Assembly: GCA_003008705.1 (NCBI GenBank)
Contig: PDUO01000111.1
Coordinates: forward strand, 4,247-34,732
Origin: Pezicula radicicola
Lineage: Eukaryota > Ascomycota > Leotiomycetes > Helotiales > Dermateaceae
Direction of reading: 5' to 3'
Length of the DNA: 30,486 nt
Part shown: positions 29,940 to 30,486 of the stretch, piece by piece
How the letters are laid out: every line of letters starts with the position of its first letter
Numbering within the stretch: position 1 is the first letter of the stretch
Made by a program: the position numbers and the translations under genes
The notes under the pieces: model-generated
What the model was told of the DNA's origin: nothing
Databases searched by the model: none
What the model saw: the letters and a program-made list of their open reading frames with translations, nothing else

Positions 29940-30486
29940 ACTATAGATCTAAATATATCCTTATTTTATCTCTTGTATTGTATAAAAATATCTTGTATAT
30001 ATAGAGTAAGTTATATATACTTTATATATCTAAAATAACTTATTTTATATAGTATTTAAATCTTTTATAATACCTCTTACTTTATATATTAAATCTACTA
30101 ATTAGTCTCTCTTTTAGATAGTTAATATTTATAATTTACTTATTATATATATATATAATTTCTACTAGTTTAAAGCTTAATAATTATAAGCTTAGATATT
30201 TACTAGTTATAATTAAAATCTATTAAAATATACTAAAAATAATCTAAATTAATATCTAAAGGTAATAACTTTATTATCTAATTTAAGTTTTTAATAGAAA
30301 TTAATCTATTCTATTATATTCTAGTACTAAAAGTAGTTTACTATCTTAAAATAATATTAAATTAATAAATTAATATTAAAATTAATTATTTAAGTTATTT
30401 ATAATTAGATTTATATTAAATTAATTTAAACTATTTAAAATTAATATTTAAATATTAAATAAAGTTTTAAAATAAGTTTAATATAT
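29940..30486. repeat. RIP-saturated AT-rich block (right edge)
   Basis: AT-rich to the end of the window. From about 30000 onward I find no CpA, TpG or CpG. The original repeat is not recognisable and the block continues off the right edge. Confidence 0.8.

Overview
The window looks like a piece of a filamentous ascomycete (Pezizomycotina) genome. The evidence is: many short introns (about 50-100 nt) with GTAAGT/GTGAGT donors, CTAAC/CTGAC-type branch sites and CAG/TAG acceptors; fungal-only families (Pth11-like receptor, fungal CorA-like protein, eqolisin, kinase-TPR proteins); and AT-rich blocks with the base signature of repeat-induced point mutation (RIP). Genus cannot be told from the sequence alone.

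Layout. 1-1450, 2430-2645, 28430-29200 and 29940-30486 are AT-rich blocks in which CpA, TpG and CpG are absent or nearly absent, as expected of repeats mutated to saturation by RIP. Between them are two zones. (1) 3.3-17.1 kb is mostly a gene graveyard. One intact, heavily spliced Pth11-like membrane receptor (3347-4758, minus) is followed by broken copies of: a conserved fungal HxxHC protein, two prolyl-4-hydroxylase-like oxygenases flanking an eqolisin (G1) peptidase, an ABC-C transporter NBD2, an unidentified membrane protein, an ABC-G (PDR) transporter fragment, a Tc1/mariner element with inverted repeats and TA duplication, an arylsulfotransferase and a vacuolar Ca2+/H+ exchanger. Several premature stops fall where the family has tryptophan (TGG read as TAG), a change RIP makes (TpG to TpA). 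(2) 18.0-28.2 kb is a mostly intact signalling island: a TPR (kinesin-light-chain-like) region with a kinase just upstream, probably exons of one gene but with an out-of-frame join; a 967-residue protein with an active-looking kinase, a middle segment resembling HeLo-like domains and a C-terminal pseudokinase; a possible 60-residue mini-gene; and a divergently transcribed, seven-exon CorA-like membrane protein. The window closes with the first part of a polyketide synthase ketosynthase cut just before its catalytic cysteine by a RIP-mutated block.

How the genes may work together: the three kinase-like domains, TPR repeats and CorA-like protein are the most interesting group. In fungi such domains recur in self/non-self recognition and cell-death genes. 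Tandem kinase-pseudokinase proteins are known immune receptors in plants. A sensing or incompatibility role here is inference only. Spliced models were assembled by hand from splice-site consensus, reading phase and family resemblance; no alignment or search was run.
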